Source: Luteimonas saliphila
Lineage (GTDB): Bacteria; Pseudomonadota; Gammaproteobacteria; Xanthomonadales; Xanthomonadaceae
Length of the DNA: 64,000 bases
Assembly: GCF_016774335.1 (NCBI RefSeq)
Contig: NZ_JAETWA010000046.1
Span: 186,001-250,000 of the forward strand
Direction of reading: 5' to 3'
Part shown: positions 1 through 8,065 of the stretch, piece by piece
Layout: every line of letters begins with the position of its first letter
Position numbering within the stretch: the stretch's first letter is position 1
Made by a program: the position numbers and the translations under genes
The notes under the pieces: generated by a model
Told to the model about the DNA's origin: nothing
The model's database searches: none
What the model saw: only the letters and a program-made list of their open reading frames with translations

Positions 1-1
1 G

Positions 2-868
2 TTCCTGGCCGTGGCCGAGGCCGCCAGCTTCCGCGCCGCGGCCGATGCGCTGGGGGTCACCCGCTCGGCGGTCAGCCAGGGGATCCGTCGGCTCGAGGAC
101 GGCCTGGGCGTGGCCCTGGTGCAGCGCTCCACCCGCAGCGTGCGCCTGACCGAAGCCGGCGAGCGCCTGCATCGGCAGGTGGCCGGGCCGCTGCGCACCG
201 TCGATGCCGCGCTGGAAGAAGCGGTGGACGACGGCCCGCCGCGCGGCCTGCTGCGGGTCAGCGTCTCGTCGATCGCCGAGCGCTTCCTGTCCGGCCCCTT
301 CGTCGCGGGCTTCGCGCAGGCGTATCCGGGCATCGTGCTGGACGTCACTGTCAGCGACGACCCGGTCGATCTCGTCGCCGCCGGCTTCGATGCCGGGGTG
401 CAGCTGGGCGAGGTGATCGAGCAGGACATGGTGGCCGTGCCGCTCACCGGCCCGCAGCGACAGCTGGCCGTGGCCGCGCCGGAGTACATCGCAGCGCACG
501 GAACGCCGCGGCACCCGCGCGACCTCGTCCAGCACCGCTGCATCGGCTGGCGCCCCGCGCCCGACACCGCGCCCTACCGCTGGGAATTCAGCGAGGACGG
601 ACGCGAGTTCGCGGTCGACGTCGCCCCCCAGGTCACCACCAACGACCTGCGCGTGATGCTGACCACCGCGCTGTCCGGCGGCGGCATCACCTTCGGCCTG
701 GAGGAGAACTTCCGCGACTGGGTGCAGGCCGGACGCCTGGTGCCGATGCTGCAGGACTACCTGCCGCCGTTCGCCGGCTTCTTCCTGTACTTCCCCAACC
801 GCCACAACCAGCCGCGCAAGCTGCGCGCGCTGGTGGAGCACGTGCGGGCGTTCCGCGAACGCGAGTAG
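2..868 (+). CDS. LysR-family transcriptional regulator, 5' end missing
   Basis: The frame is open from base 2, so the true start lies left of the window and a few residues of the winged helix-turn-helix are lost. The remaining ~288 residues carry the LysR recognition helix (TRSAVSQGIRRLE) and wing (TRSVRLTEAGE), then the two-lobed substrate-binding domain. This is the CrgA/AaeR-like subgroup of about 300 residues, so little is missing. It probably binds DNA as a tetramer and responds to a small effector. The target is unknown because the divergent neighbour, usually the regulated gene, lies outside the window. The next gene starts 132 bp downstream on the same strand. Confidence 0.93.
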   Translation, partial: FLAVAEAASFRAAADALGVTRSAVSQGIRRLEDGLGVALVQRSTRSVRLTEAGERLHRQVAGPLRTVDAALEEAVDDGPPRGLLRVSVSSIAERFLSGPFVAGFAQAYPGIVLDVTVSDDPVDLVAAGFDAGVQLGEVIEQDMVAVPLTGPQRQLAVAAPEYIAAHGTPRHPRDLVQHRCIGWRPAPDTAPYRWEFSEDGREFAVDVAPQVTTNDLRVMLTTALSGGGITFGLEENFRDWVQAGRLVPMLQDYLPPFAGFFLYFPNRHNQPRKLRALVEHVRAFRERE

Positions 869-1000
869 CGCGGCCCGCCAGACAGGTGCCTTGCCGCGTA
901 CCACGCCGGGGCTTGAAAACCCTGCCCCAGCCTAGACCTTGCGCCGGGCCGGCGTGCCGCTCCGCGCCACGCGTGCGCAATCAGGACTTTCGGAGGCGTC

Positions 1001-1648
1001 ATGCAGAGGTTGACCGCACTCCTTCTCGTACTCCTGGCCGTGTTCGGCGGCCACGCGCCGCCGGCCGAGGCCCGACAGGCCCCCGCGCGCGTCTACATCG
1101 TCCACGGATACGGCGCTTCGCCCTCGGACCACTGGTTCCCCTGGCTCAGGGACGCGATGGAACGCAGGGGCGCGACGGTGTCCATCGTCGAGCTGCCCAC
1201 GCCCGGGGATCCGCAGCCCGACGCATGGCTGCAGACGCTGCGGGCGCAGGTGCCCGCGCCGGACCAGGACACCTGGTTCGTCGCCCACAGCCTTGGCGGC
1301 ATCGCGCTGCTGAGGTACCTCGTGGCCGCGGACGCCGGCGCGCGGATCGGCGGCTTCGTCCTGGTGTCGGGCTTCAACGATCGCCTGCCGATCCTGCCGC
1401 AGCTCGACGGGTTCCGCGATCCGGACCTCGACTACGGCAGGCTGGTGCGGATGGCCGGCCAGCGGGTGGTCATCGCGGCGGACGACGATGCCATCGTCCC
1501 CCCCCCGCTCAGCCAGGACCTGGCGCGGTCGCTGGAGGCCAGGTTCGTCGCGGTTGCGCGTGGCGGCCATTTCCTGGGCAGCGACGGTTTCGAGCGCTTC
1601 CCGCTGGTACTCGACGAGCTGGAAAAAGCCATGGCGGCGGCCCCCTGA
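1001..1648 (+). CDS. Secreted alpha/beta hydrolase, RBBP9/YdeN type
   Basis: A 215-residue protein with an N-terminal signal peptide (hydrophobic residues 4-20, likely cleavage before residue 25). The body matches the small RBBP9/YdeN serine-hydrolase fold: the strand-loop motif YIVHGYGAS (32-40), a nucleophile elbow HSLGG with Ser97, an acid within DDDAIVP (161-167), and the late histidine His190 in RGGHFLG. Such proteins are usually cytoplasmic, so the export signal is a slight oddity. The substrate is unknown; an esterase-like activity is inferred from the triad only. The start at 1001 is preceded by GGAGGCGTC at suitable distance. It appears to be a single-gene unit ahead of a REP-rich spacer. 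Confidence 0.85.
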   Translation: MQRLTALLLVLLAVFGGHAPPAEARQAPARVYIVHGYGASPSDHWFPWLRDAMERRGATVSIVELPTPGDPQPDAWLQTLRAQVPAPDQDTWFVAHSLGGIALLRYLVAADAGARIGGFVLVSGFNDRLPILPQLDGFRDPDLDYGRLVRMAGQRVVIAADDDAIVPPPLSQDLARSLEARFVAVARGGHFLGSDGFERFPLVLDELEKAMAAAP

Positions 1649-1691
1649 GGGTCCGGCGTCGATCCGGACATGGTGCCGGTGTCAGTACACC

Positions 1692-2170
1692 TCGCTTGCG
1701 CCGGGGCGGGATGACGTCGGCCGGCATTCCCCGGTTGCGGCTTCGCCTTACCTGGGCTACGTGGCGGATGGTCCGGCGACGCCAAGGCCGTGCCCACGCA
1801 TCCGCCGCCGCCGCCGCCGTCGTAGCCCGGATAAGCCCGCAGGGCGCATCCGGGGAATCGCCGCCGTGTCCCGGCCCGGATCGCTTGCGCCGGTGCGGGA
1901 TGACGTCGGCCGGCATTCCCGGGTGCGGCTTCGCCTTACCCGGGCTACGTGGCGGATGGCCCGGCGGCGCCAAGGCCGCGCCCACGCGTCCGCCGTCGCC
2001 GCCGTCGTAGCCCGGATAAGCCCGCAGGGCGCATCCGGGAAATCGCCGTGGTGTCCGGCGCGGATCGCTTGCGCCGGTGCGCGATGACGTCGGCCACCAT
2101 TCCCCGGGTGCGGCTTCGCCTTACCCGGGCTACGTGGCGGATGGTCCGGCGGCGCGAAGGCCTCGTTGCG
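1692..2170. repeat. REP-like intergenic repeat array, three units of about 185 bp
   Basis: The spacer between the hydrolase and the next converging gene holds three related units starting at the TCGCTTGCGCCGG box near 1692, 1881 and 2065 (spacing 189 and 184 bp; the third is partial). Each pairs a GGCTTCGCCTTACCCGGGCTACG segment in one orientation with, in units 1 and 2, GTAGCCCGGATAAG...GCATCCGGG in the other (about 1822-1854 and 2007-2039). Together these form a long inverted pair like REP/BIME elements. No coding signal is seen. Such elements fold in RNA and often act at 3' ends. Confidence 0.8.
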
Positions 2171-2211
2171 GACCGACGCTGCGTACGGTGGCGCGGCGCC
2201 GAATCCCCGAA

Positions 2212-3087
2212 TCAACCCGCCCCGAGGGCCCTGTCCGCCGCCTGCAGGTAGCGCGACGGATGCACCAGTTCCACGTCGTCCAACCCCGACAGGCATTCGC
2301 GCAGCCAGTACACGTGGCCCACGCCGTACAGCACCACGATGTTGTCGCCGGGCTGCGCCACCTGCAGGATGCGCGCGCAGATCTGCATGTTGCGCGCGTA
2401 CCAGTCGGTCACCAGCTTCGCGCCGGGGTACTGGCCGTTGCCGGACACCCGCAGCCACCGCCGGTACAGGCGATGGTTGGCCTCGATCATCGCATCGCTG
2501 TTGAGCCAGTCCAGATAGGCCGGGATCGACAGCGCCGCCAGCCGCTCACCCATCTGTTCGCCCACCCGCGCGCCCTCGACCATCGATTCGCGCAGTTCGC
2601 GCGCACCGGGTTCCGCGGTCACCGCGCGCAGCGGCGCCATGTCGAACTCGCCTTCCACGTCCACCGCATGCAGGCGCTCGATGCCGGCCTTCATCGCCAG
2701 CCGCTGCGCCACCTGCGCGATCTCGTTGCGGTCGTGCTGTAGCGCGTCCGGATCCAGTGGCTCCGGCCACACCAGGTCGGCGCCGCCGGTGCGCGCCTCC
2801 ACCGCCACCTTGGTGGGCGCGAAGGCCAGCAGCGCCTCCGTCAGCGCTTCCAGCTCCGCCTGCCGCCGCGGCGCCAGCACGTCGTCGCTGTCGATGTTCA
2901 CCGCGTCCTGCCCGGGGTTGTGCATGTGGAAGGTGCCCAGCAGCAGGATGCGGATCGGCCTGGTGTCGGACCCGGGCTCGGCCGCGGCCGCGGCAGGTCC
3001 GGCCAGCACCAGCAGGGCGACGAGGCCCGCGGCCAGCAATCGTGCGCGCCGCGGGAGACGGGTGGCGAAACGGTGCAATCGGATCAT
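2212..3087 (-). CDS. DUF5694-like exported protein
   Basis: A 291-residue protein with an Arg-rich n-region and hydrophobic segment (residues 17-36, AAAAA before a likely cleavage site), so probably exported. The mature part opens with ILLLGTFHMHNPGQD (47-61) and ends with a YGVGHVYWLRE segment. These conserved His/Gly motifs recall DUF5694 and more distantly the TraB/ChaN/GumN group. The ATG overlaps the stop codon of the upstream gene by four bases (ATGA), so the two are translationally coupled and probably work together in the envelope. The reaction is unknown; the family assignment rests on motif memory, not a search. Confidence 0.78.
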   Translation of the reverse strand: MIRLHRFATRLPRRARLLAAGLVALLVLAGPAAAAAEPGSDTRPIRILLLGTFHMHNPGQDAVNIDSDDVLAPRRQAELEALTEALLAFAPTKVAVEARTGGADLVWPEPLDPDALQHDRNEIAQVAQRLAMKAGIERLHAVDVEGEFDMAPLRAVTAEPGARELRESMVEGARVGEQMGERLAALSIPAYLDWLNSDAMIEANHRLYRRWLRVSGNGQYPGAKLVTDWYARNMQICARILQVAQPGDNIVVLYGVGHVYWLRECLSGLDDVELVHPSRYLQAADRALGAG

Positions 3088-4238
3088 GGGTCCTCGTCGT
3101 CGACGCTGCTGATGAAGCCGGCCAGGGCCGGCAGGTAGGCCCGGAAATCGCGTTCGTGGCGGCCAGGCGCGTACGCATTGCGAAAATGCTCGACGACCGG
3201 CCGATACAGCGTGCCGCCCATCGCCTCGTTCTGCTCGAGGTGCGTTTCCGCCGACGCGCTGCCGAAACGTTCGCCCTTGAGGTGGATGGCCACCGCGTCC
3301 GACAGCACTTCGTGCACGAAGAAATAGGTATCCAGCTGCGGATCGTCGAACACCACGAACTGGTGCGAGAAATCGTCCGCGTAGTCGATGTCCATCAGCA
3401 CCTCGCGCTGGCCGTCGGCGAACTGCTCCAGCGCGATGTGGGTGGCCTCGTGCCACACGGCGTTGGCCAGCGGCTCGTCGGCGTAGTCGAAACGCGCGGC
3501 ATCGGTCGGGCCCTCGGGCAGGAAGCGCGGGTCGAACGGCACCAGGATCGGCCCGTACTGGGCGTGCCGCGGCGCCACGGCGTCGATCACGATATTGGCC
3601 TTGAGCACCACGCCCAACGGCGAGATCGAGAAGTACAGCGTCTTGTCCAGCCCGCTGCCGTAGAAGTCCGCGAGTTCCGGCAACGGATCGGCCGCCTCCA
3701 GGCGCGCTTCGAACTGCGCCACCCAGCGCGCGTAGTCGGCCTCGTGCGCGGCGAAGAAGCCGGCGAAATCCGAGTCCTTCGCGAACTCGACGGCCAGCCG
3801 CAGGTACTCGCGCAGGTAGGCCTCGTCCTTGATCAGGCCCAGGTGGGCGAAGCCTTCCGGTTCCACCAGCGTGGGTCCGGGGAACTCGAACGCCCAGCCG
3901 AGTTCCGCGAAATCGTTGTACGGCAGCGTGCGTGCATGCACCACCGCCGGGTGATCGCGCAGGTGACCGAACCAGGCGTCCACGTCGCGGCGATAGTCGT
4001 ACTCGCGCACCGGCGGGCCGTACACGCGCGCCAGGTAGTTGATGACGTGCAGCAGTTCGGTGCCCGGATGCACCGCCACCACGTGTGCGATCGCAGGGGT
4101 GTCCGGTGCAGCGGGCACCGGTGCGGCGGTGGTGTCTTCGGGAGCGGGAGGCTGGCTGCAGGCGGCCAGCAGCAGGGCGAGGGCGGGTGCGAGAAAGCGC
4201 GTCACGTCCAGGAACGTCTTTCGGAACACGCGATGCAT
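3084..4238 (-). CDS. Lipoprotein with HExxH metalloprotease-like motif
   Basis: A predicted lipoprotein: a hydrophobic signal ends in the lipobox LLAAC. The start may be the ATG at 4238 or the GTG at 4205, which gives the neater signal MTRFLAPALALLLAAC; neither has a strong ribosome site. Near residue 265 the motif WHEATHIALEQ provides HExxH. A second HExxxD-type segment (FVHEVLSDAVA) about 45 residues later could supply the third zinc ligand, as in gluzincins. Function is therefore inferred as a membrane-anchored zinc peptidase, without a named family. It overlaps the next gene by four bases. Confidence 0.75.
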   Translation of the reverse strand: MHRVFRKTFLDVTRFLAPALALLLAACSQPPAPEDTTAAPVPAAPDTPAIAHVVAVHPGTELLHVINYLARVYGPPVREYDYRRDVDAWFGHLRDHPAVVHARTLPYNDFAELGWAFEFPGPTLVEPEGFAHLGLIKDEAYLREYLRLAVEFAKDSDFAGFFAAHEADYARWVAQFEARLEAADPLPELADFYGSGLDKTLYFSISPLGVVLKANIVIDAVAPRHAQYGPILVPFDPRFLPEGPTDAARFDYADEPLANAVWHEATHIALEQFADGQREVLMDIDYADDFSHQFVVFDDPQLDTYFFVHEVLSDAVAIHLKGERFGSASAETHLEQNEAMGGTLYRPVVEHFRNAYAPGRHERDFRAYLPALAGFISSVDDEDP

Positions 4239-4311
4239 GTTAGCAATCGCGCATGGCGCATGGCGCATGGCGCGTCCACAACTGCGGCCGTCGCAACGTG
4301 TGCAGCGCGGC

Positions 4312-4728
4312 TTAGCGCTCCCGCTGGCGCGAGGCGCGCACCCGCGCCTGCCGCCGTTGCTCGGCCACGCCCGCCCAGAACGCGAAGCCGTGCAGCGAGG
4401 CGAAGCACAGCGCCAGCAGGGTCCAGGCCACGTCGAGGCTCAGGTACACGCTCGCCGCCCGGTTGAGCCACGCCCAGTCCGAGCGCCGCAGCGCCAGCGA
4501 CCCTTCGCCCAGCAGCCCGTGCAGCGCCTGGGCGACCGACGGCGAAGCCCAGTCCCCGTACCGCACCAGCCCCACGAGGCCCAGCACCAGGCACGCCGCG
4601 AACGCCAGCGCCAGCGCGCCGCCCAGCCACGGCAGCACCGCGCCCATCCAGCGCGTGCGCGGCCACAGCTGCAGCGCGCCCAGCCCCCAGGCCAGCGCGA
4701 ACAGCAGCAACGCGAACAGCAGGGCCAT
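4312..4728 (-). CDS. Small multi-pass membrane protein of unknown function
   Basis: A 138-residue hydrophobic protein with about three to four predicted membrane helices (near residues 1-20, 30-60 and 100-125) and a strongly basic tail (RRQARVRASRQRER). The ATG at 4728 is preferred because GGAG lies nine bases upstream; the in-frame ATG at 4743 has no ribosome site. No recognisable catalytic motif is seen. It is separated from the upstream-facing nucleotidyltransferase gene by about 150 bp, so each probably has its own promoter in that gap. Function unknown. Confidence 0.65.
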   Translation of the reverse strand: MALLFALLLFALAWGLGALQLWPRTRWMGAVLPWLGGALALAFAACLVLGLVGLVRYGDWASPSVAQALHGLLGEGSLALRRSDWAWLNRAASVYLSLDVAWTLLALCFASLHGFAFWAGVAEQRRQARVRASRQRER

Positions 4729-4878
4729 CGACCCGGGCTCCATGGCAAGGCAGGGGCCGCCAGCATGGCGAGGCGGGGCGTGAGGCGGCATGAACGGGCT
4801 GAATGAACCGCTTGCGGCCGTGCCGCATCCACACGCGCGTCCCCAACCAGGTTGCCGGTGCCCGGAAAGGGCATTACC

Positions 4879-5526
4879 ATGCCCGATATGGGCACAAAGC
4901 GGAATCGCGGCGTCAGCGAGGCGGCAGCGTTGTACGCCAGCACCAGCCTGGCCGAAGCCCTGTTCACCGCCACCCAGCGCCGGGTGCTGGCGTGCCTGTT
5001 CGGCCAGCCCGGCCGCTCGTACAGCGTGAGCGAACTCATCCACACCACCGGTGCCGGCAGCGGCGCGGTACAGCGGGAACTGGCGCGTCTTGCGGGGAGC
5101 GGCCTGCTCACGGTCGAGCGCGTGGGCAACCAGAAGCGCTATCGCGCCAACCCCGACTCGCCGATCCACGACGAGCTGGTGGCTATCGTTCGCAAGACCT
5201 TCGGCCTGGCCGAACCGCTGCGCGAAGCGCTGGCTCCGCTGCGCCCGCAGATCCGGGCCGCGTTCGTCTACGGCTCGGTCGCCAGGGGCAGCGATTCCGC
5301 CGGCAGCGACATCGACCTGTTGCTGGTTTCCGACGAACTCGCATACGCCGACGCCATGGCCGCCCTGCACCCGCTGTCCGAACAGCTGGGCCGCACCGTC
5401 AACCCCACGCTCTACTCTCGCGCCGACCTGCGCAAGCGCATCGCATCCGGCAACAGTTTCGTGACGCGCGTGCTCGAGCAGCCGCGCCTCTGGCTGATCG
5501 GAGGCGAAGATGACCTCGGCGCTTGA
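4879..5526 (+). CDS. Winged-helix nucleotidyltransferase (MNT-like antitoxin candidate)
   Basis: A 215-residue two-domain protein. Residues ~20-92 form an ArsR-like winged helix (QRRVLACLFGQP, then GAGSGAVQRELARL as recognition helix). Residues ~105-200 are a minimal nucleotidyltransferase with GSVARG (132-137) and SDIDLLL (143-149). The ATG at 4879 has GGAAAGGG eight bases upstream. In related genomes this type lies directly upstream of, and overlaps, a HEPN-domain gene; MNT proteins can AMPylate and neutralise HEPN RNases. Here only a stub of the partner is left (5510-5584), so this gene may be an orphan antitoxin or autoregulator. The domain call is firm; antitoxin status is inferred. Confidence 0.85.
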   Translation: MPDMGTKRNRGVSEAAALYASTSLAEALFTATQRRVLACLFGQPGRSYSVSELIHTTGAGSGAVQRELARLAGSGLLTVERVGNQKRYRANPDSPIHDELVAIVRKTFGLAEPLREALAPLRPQIRAAFVYGSVARGSDSAGSDIDLLLVSDELAYADAMAALHPLSEQLGRTVNPTLYSRADLRKRIASGNSFVTRVLEQPRLWLIGGEDDLGA

Positions 5527-5584
5527 GAACCTGGCCGGTACCAGCAAGCCGCTGCTCCGACGCATGGGACTCGCTGGGCACTGA
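5510..5584 (+). pseudogene. Truncated HEPN-type partner gene (24-codon stub)
   Basis: An ATG at 5510 overlaps the end of the nucleotidyltransferase gene by 17 bases and opens a frame beginning MTSALENLAGTSKPL before a stop at 5582-5584. The opening resembles the N-terminus of HEPN proteins that normally follow this nucleotidyltransferase, and it uses the same overlapping arrangement. The rest of the gene is absent: the next 80 bp lead into the Mrr-like gene. Read as a deletion remnant of an MNT/HEPN pair. The resemblance is short, so the call is tentative. Confidence 0.45.
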
Positions 5585-5668
5585 CCCATCGCCGGCCGCG
5601 GGCGCCGACACGGGCGCACTTCCGCCCGGTCCGCCCGCGCGCTATGGTCGGCTCCGGGGAAAAATGTG

Positions 5669-6520
5669 ATGGGGGTCCGCATGGGACGCGGAAGGCAGGG
5701 ATTGCTCGATCAGCTCGCCGTCCTGCCGTGGCCGGTGGGGCTGGCGATGGGCGTGCTCGGGTTCGGGGTGATCCGCTACGGGATTCCCGCCTGGCTCTCC
5801 GGGCAGGGCGGTCCGCTCACGCAGGGGCTGGCGCAGTCCGGTGCGTTCCAGATCCTGGCGTGGATCTTCCTCGCGCTGTGCGCGATGGCCGCAGCCGCGT
5901 CCTTCCTCGACGCGCGACGCAAGCGCCGCCTGCTCGACGCGCAATCGGGGCTGGCCAGCATCGCCGCGCTCGACTGGCGCGATTTCGAACGGCTGGTGGG
6001 CGAAGCCTTCCGCCGCCAGGGCCACGTGGTGGAGGAAAGCGGCCTCGGCGGCGCCGACGGCGGCATCGACCTGATCCTGCGCAAGGACGGCCAGCGCACG
6101 CTGGTGCAATGCAAGCAATGGCATCGCCGCAAGGTGCCCGTGAACGTGGTGCGCGAGATGTACGGCCTGCTCGCCCACCACCGCGCGCACGCCGTGCGCA
6201 TCGCCGCGCTCGGCGGCTTCACCCGCGACGCCGCGCGCTTCGCCGCCGACAAGCCGATCGAACTGATCGACGGCGACACCCTGTTCGCAATGATCCGCAG
6301 CGTGCAGGCCGCGCCGCGCGAAGTGGGCACCGCATCGCCCGCTGCGCCGCCACCCGTCCACGCTCGCATCGAACCCGTGCTGCACGCGCCGAGCGCGCCC
6401 GAACCCGCCACGCCCGACTGCCCGCGCTGCGGTGTGGCCATGGTCGAGCGCACGAACCGCTTCACTGCGGCCACGTTCTGGGGTTGCGCCAGTTACCCAA
6501 CTTGCCGCGGGACGCGTTGA
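5669..6520 (+). CDS. Membrane-anchored Mrr-type restriction endonuclease with topoisomerase-type zinc ribbon
   Basis: A 283-residue protein with two membrane helices (about 17-40 and 58-80), a basic linker (DARRKRRLLD), an Mrr catalytic domain (about 100-210) and a C-terminal zinc ribbon (CPRCG...C...C, about 252-280) of the topoisomerase I type. The PD-(D/E)xK core is intact: Glu in ERLVGEAF, Asp in GGIDLIL and QCKQW carrying the QxK motif. Mrr enzymes cut modified or foreign DNA; membrane anchoring of this subtype suggests action at the inner face of the membrane. GTG 5666 and ATG 5681 are alternative starts. Base composition is that of the chromosome, unlike the next gene 32 bp downstream. 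Confidence 0.87.
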   Translation: MGVRMGRGRQGLLDQLAVLPWPVGLAMGVLGFGVIRYGIPAWLSGQGGPLTQGLAQSGAFQILAWIFLALCAMAAAASFLDARRKRRLLDAQSGLASIAALDWRDFERLVGEAFRRQGHVVEESGLGGADGGIDLILRKDGQRTLVQCKQWHRRKVPVNVVREMYGLLAHHRAHAVRIAALGGFTRDAARFAADKPIELIDGDTLFAMIRSVQAAPREVGTASPAAPPPVHARIEPVLHAPSAPEPATPDCPRCGVAMVERTNRFTAATFWGCASYPTCRGTR

Positions 6521-6552
6521 GAAGCTAGCTCTATCAACGAAGAGATACTGAA

Positions 6553-8022
6553 ATGACCATGAAAGAAGTGCTAGCGAAGCTCGAAGTGGGTAGTTCAGTT
6601 GCAGAATTCGATGCGCATCTGCAATCGTATTTTATTGAGACGCAGATATATCAGAACTTTGTAAATGACAGGCACGATATCGTTTCCGGAGCAAAGGGGG
6701 CAGGAAAGAGTGCGATCTATCGAGTAGTAAAGGCGAGATATCGCACGGTGGGCGAGATTTCGGATGTCGAAGTCGTTTCCGGATTCAATGACACTGGAAA
6801 TCCCATTTTTCAAAGGCTAACGCAATCAAGAACCCTCTCCGAGGGACAATACATAACTGTTTGGAAGGCGTACCTGGCAGCCTTGGCAGGCAATTATGTG
6901 TTGGACGTAGTTGAGTCAGGGTTCAGTGACGATACCAGACGTCTCGACGCGCTACTTCGTCATACCGGCCTTCGAAGCGAAGACATTGGCGCACAAACGA
7001 TCTTTTCCAGACTTGCAAACCTTGTCAGGAAATACACGAACCCTTCCGCCACAGAACACTCACTATCTTTCACGGAACATGGGATCCCTGTGATTGGCAC
7101 GCGTCTTGAGTTTGCTGAAGTGTCCGATGCCGTAGTTGACGGTGAGCAGATCGAGACGGAAACAATTCTTAACGTCCTAAATCGCTGCTTAATTGGACTG
7201 GACCTTAGAATCTGGGTGGTCCTGGACCGCCTTGACGAAGCATTCGCCGGATACGCAGAGGTCGAAATACCTGCATTGCGTGCCCTCTTGAGAACCTACT
7301 TGGACCTTCAGTCGTACGATCATATTCGACTAAAAATGTTCTTAAGAAGTGATCTATTCAGAAGGGTCGTGAGGGGTGGTTTTGTAAACATGACTCACGT
7401 CAACGCGAAGAGAGTGAACATTGAATGGTCTGCGGAAGATCTAAAGTCGCTCCTTTGCAATCGCATTCGCTCTTCTCTTCAATTTCTCGACGCCTTGAGT
7501 CTGCCTACAGATGCGCCTGACGAGCTAATTCTTGAACGATTGTTTCCCAACAAAATAGATGTTGGTGAAAAGCGACCGGATACCTGGGGCTGGATCACCA
7601 CTCGGATTGCAGATGGAAATGGTCTGATGTCCCCCAGAAACCTTATTGACCTGATCAACAAGGCAAAGGAGTATCAAGCCAAGCGGGAAGAGCGCGAACC
7701 CCGCGAATATGCTGGCAGCGAGCCGATACTGGAGTCCGACGCCATAAAGCGTGCATTGATAGCACTAAGTACGCTACGAGTAGAAGATACTTTGTTGGCT
7801 GAAAGCGACCATCTGGCAGCGCATATTGAGCGGTTCCGGAATGGAAAAGCGGAACACAACTTGGCCTCTTTACATCAAGTACTGCGACTAGAGGGAGATG
7901 AGCTTGCTGAGGTCATTGAAGAGTTAAAATTTATTGGATTCTTGTACGAGACTGGCGCTTCATACAAGATTCCAATGCTCTACCGTGGAGGTCTTTCAAT
8001 TACTCAAGGTAAAGCCTTCTAG
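6553..8022 (+). CDS. AT-rich P-loop ATPase, Sll1717-like, probable foreign gene
   Basis: A 489-residue STAND/AAA-like NTPase. Walker A is GAKGAGKSA (46-54) and Walker B is WVVLDRLDEAF (about 221-231); the C-terminal third is helical with a winged-helix-like ending. It resembles the NCBI family 'P-loop ATPase, Sll1717 family', a group of unknown role often found alone or in defence islands. Base composition is strikingly different from everything around it, well under 50% G+C with AT-ending codons, and changes back at about 8,095, so the gene was probably acquired laterally. It follows the Mrr-like nuclease on the same strand by 32 bp with its own GAAGAGAT ribosome site. Joint function with the nuclease is inference. 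Confidence 0.85.
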   Translation: MTMKEVLAKLEVGSSVAEFDAHLQSYFIETQIYQNFVNDRHDIVSGAKGAGKSAIYRVVKARYRTVGEISDVEVVSGFNDTGNPIFQRLTQSRTLSEGQYITVWKAYLAALAGNYVLDVVESGFSDDTRRLDALLRHTGLRSEDIGAQTIFSRLANLVRKYTNPSATEHSLSFTEHGIPVIGTRLEFAEVSDAVVDGEQIETETILNVLNRCLIGLDLRIWVVLDRLDEAFAGYAEVEIPALRALLRTYLDLQSYDHIRLKMFLRSDLFRRVVRGGFVNMTHVNAKRVNIEWSAEDLKSLLCNRIRSSLQFLDALSLPTDAPDELILERLFPNKIDVGEKRPDTWGWITTRIADGNGLMSPRNLIDLINKAKEYQAKREEREPREYAGSEPILESDAIKRALIALSTLRVEDTLLAESDHLAAHIERFRNGKAEHNLASLHQVLRLEGDELAEVIEELKFIGFLYETGASYKIPMLYRGGLSITQGKAF

Positions 8023-8065
8023 GTGGGGGGGAGAGCGGGGCCAATTTCATTTTATGGGAAATCTG

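Noticed and set aside
4247-4272. Repeated GCGCATG units upstream of the HExxH lipoprotein
   Set aside because: Only three or four short units; could be chance, and it does not identify the start codon.
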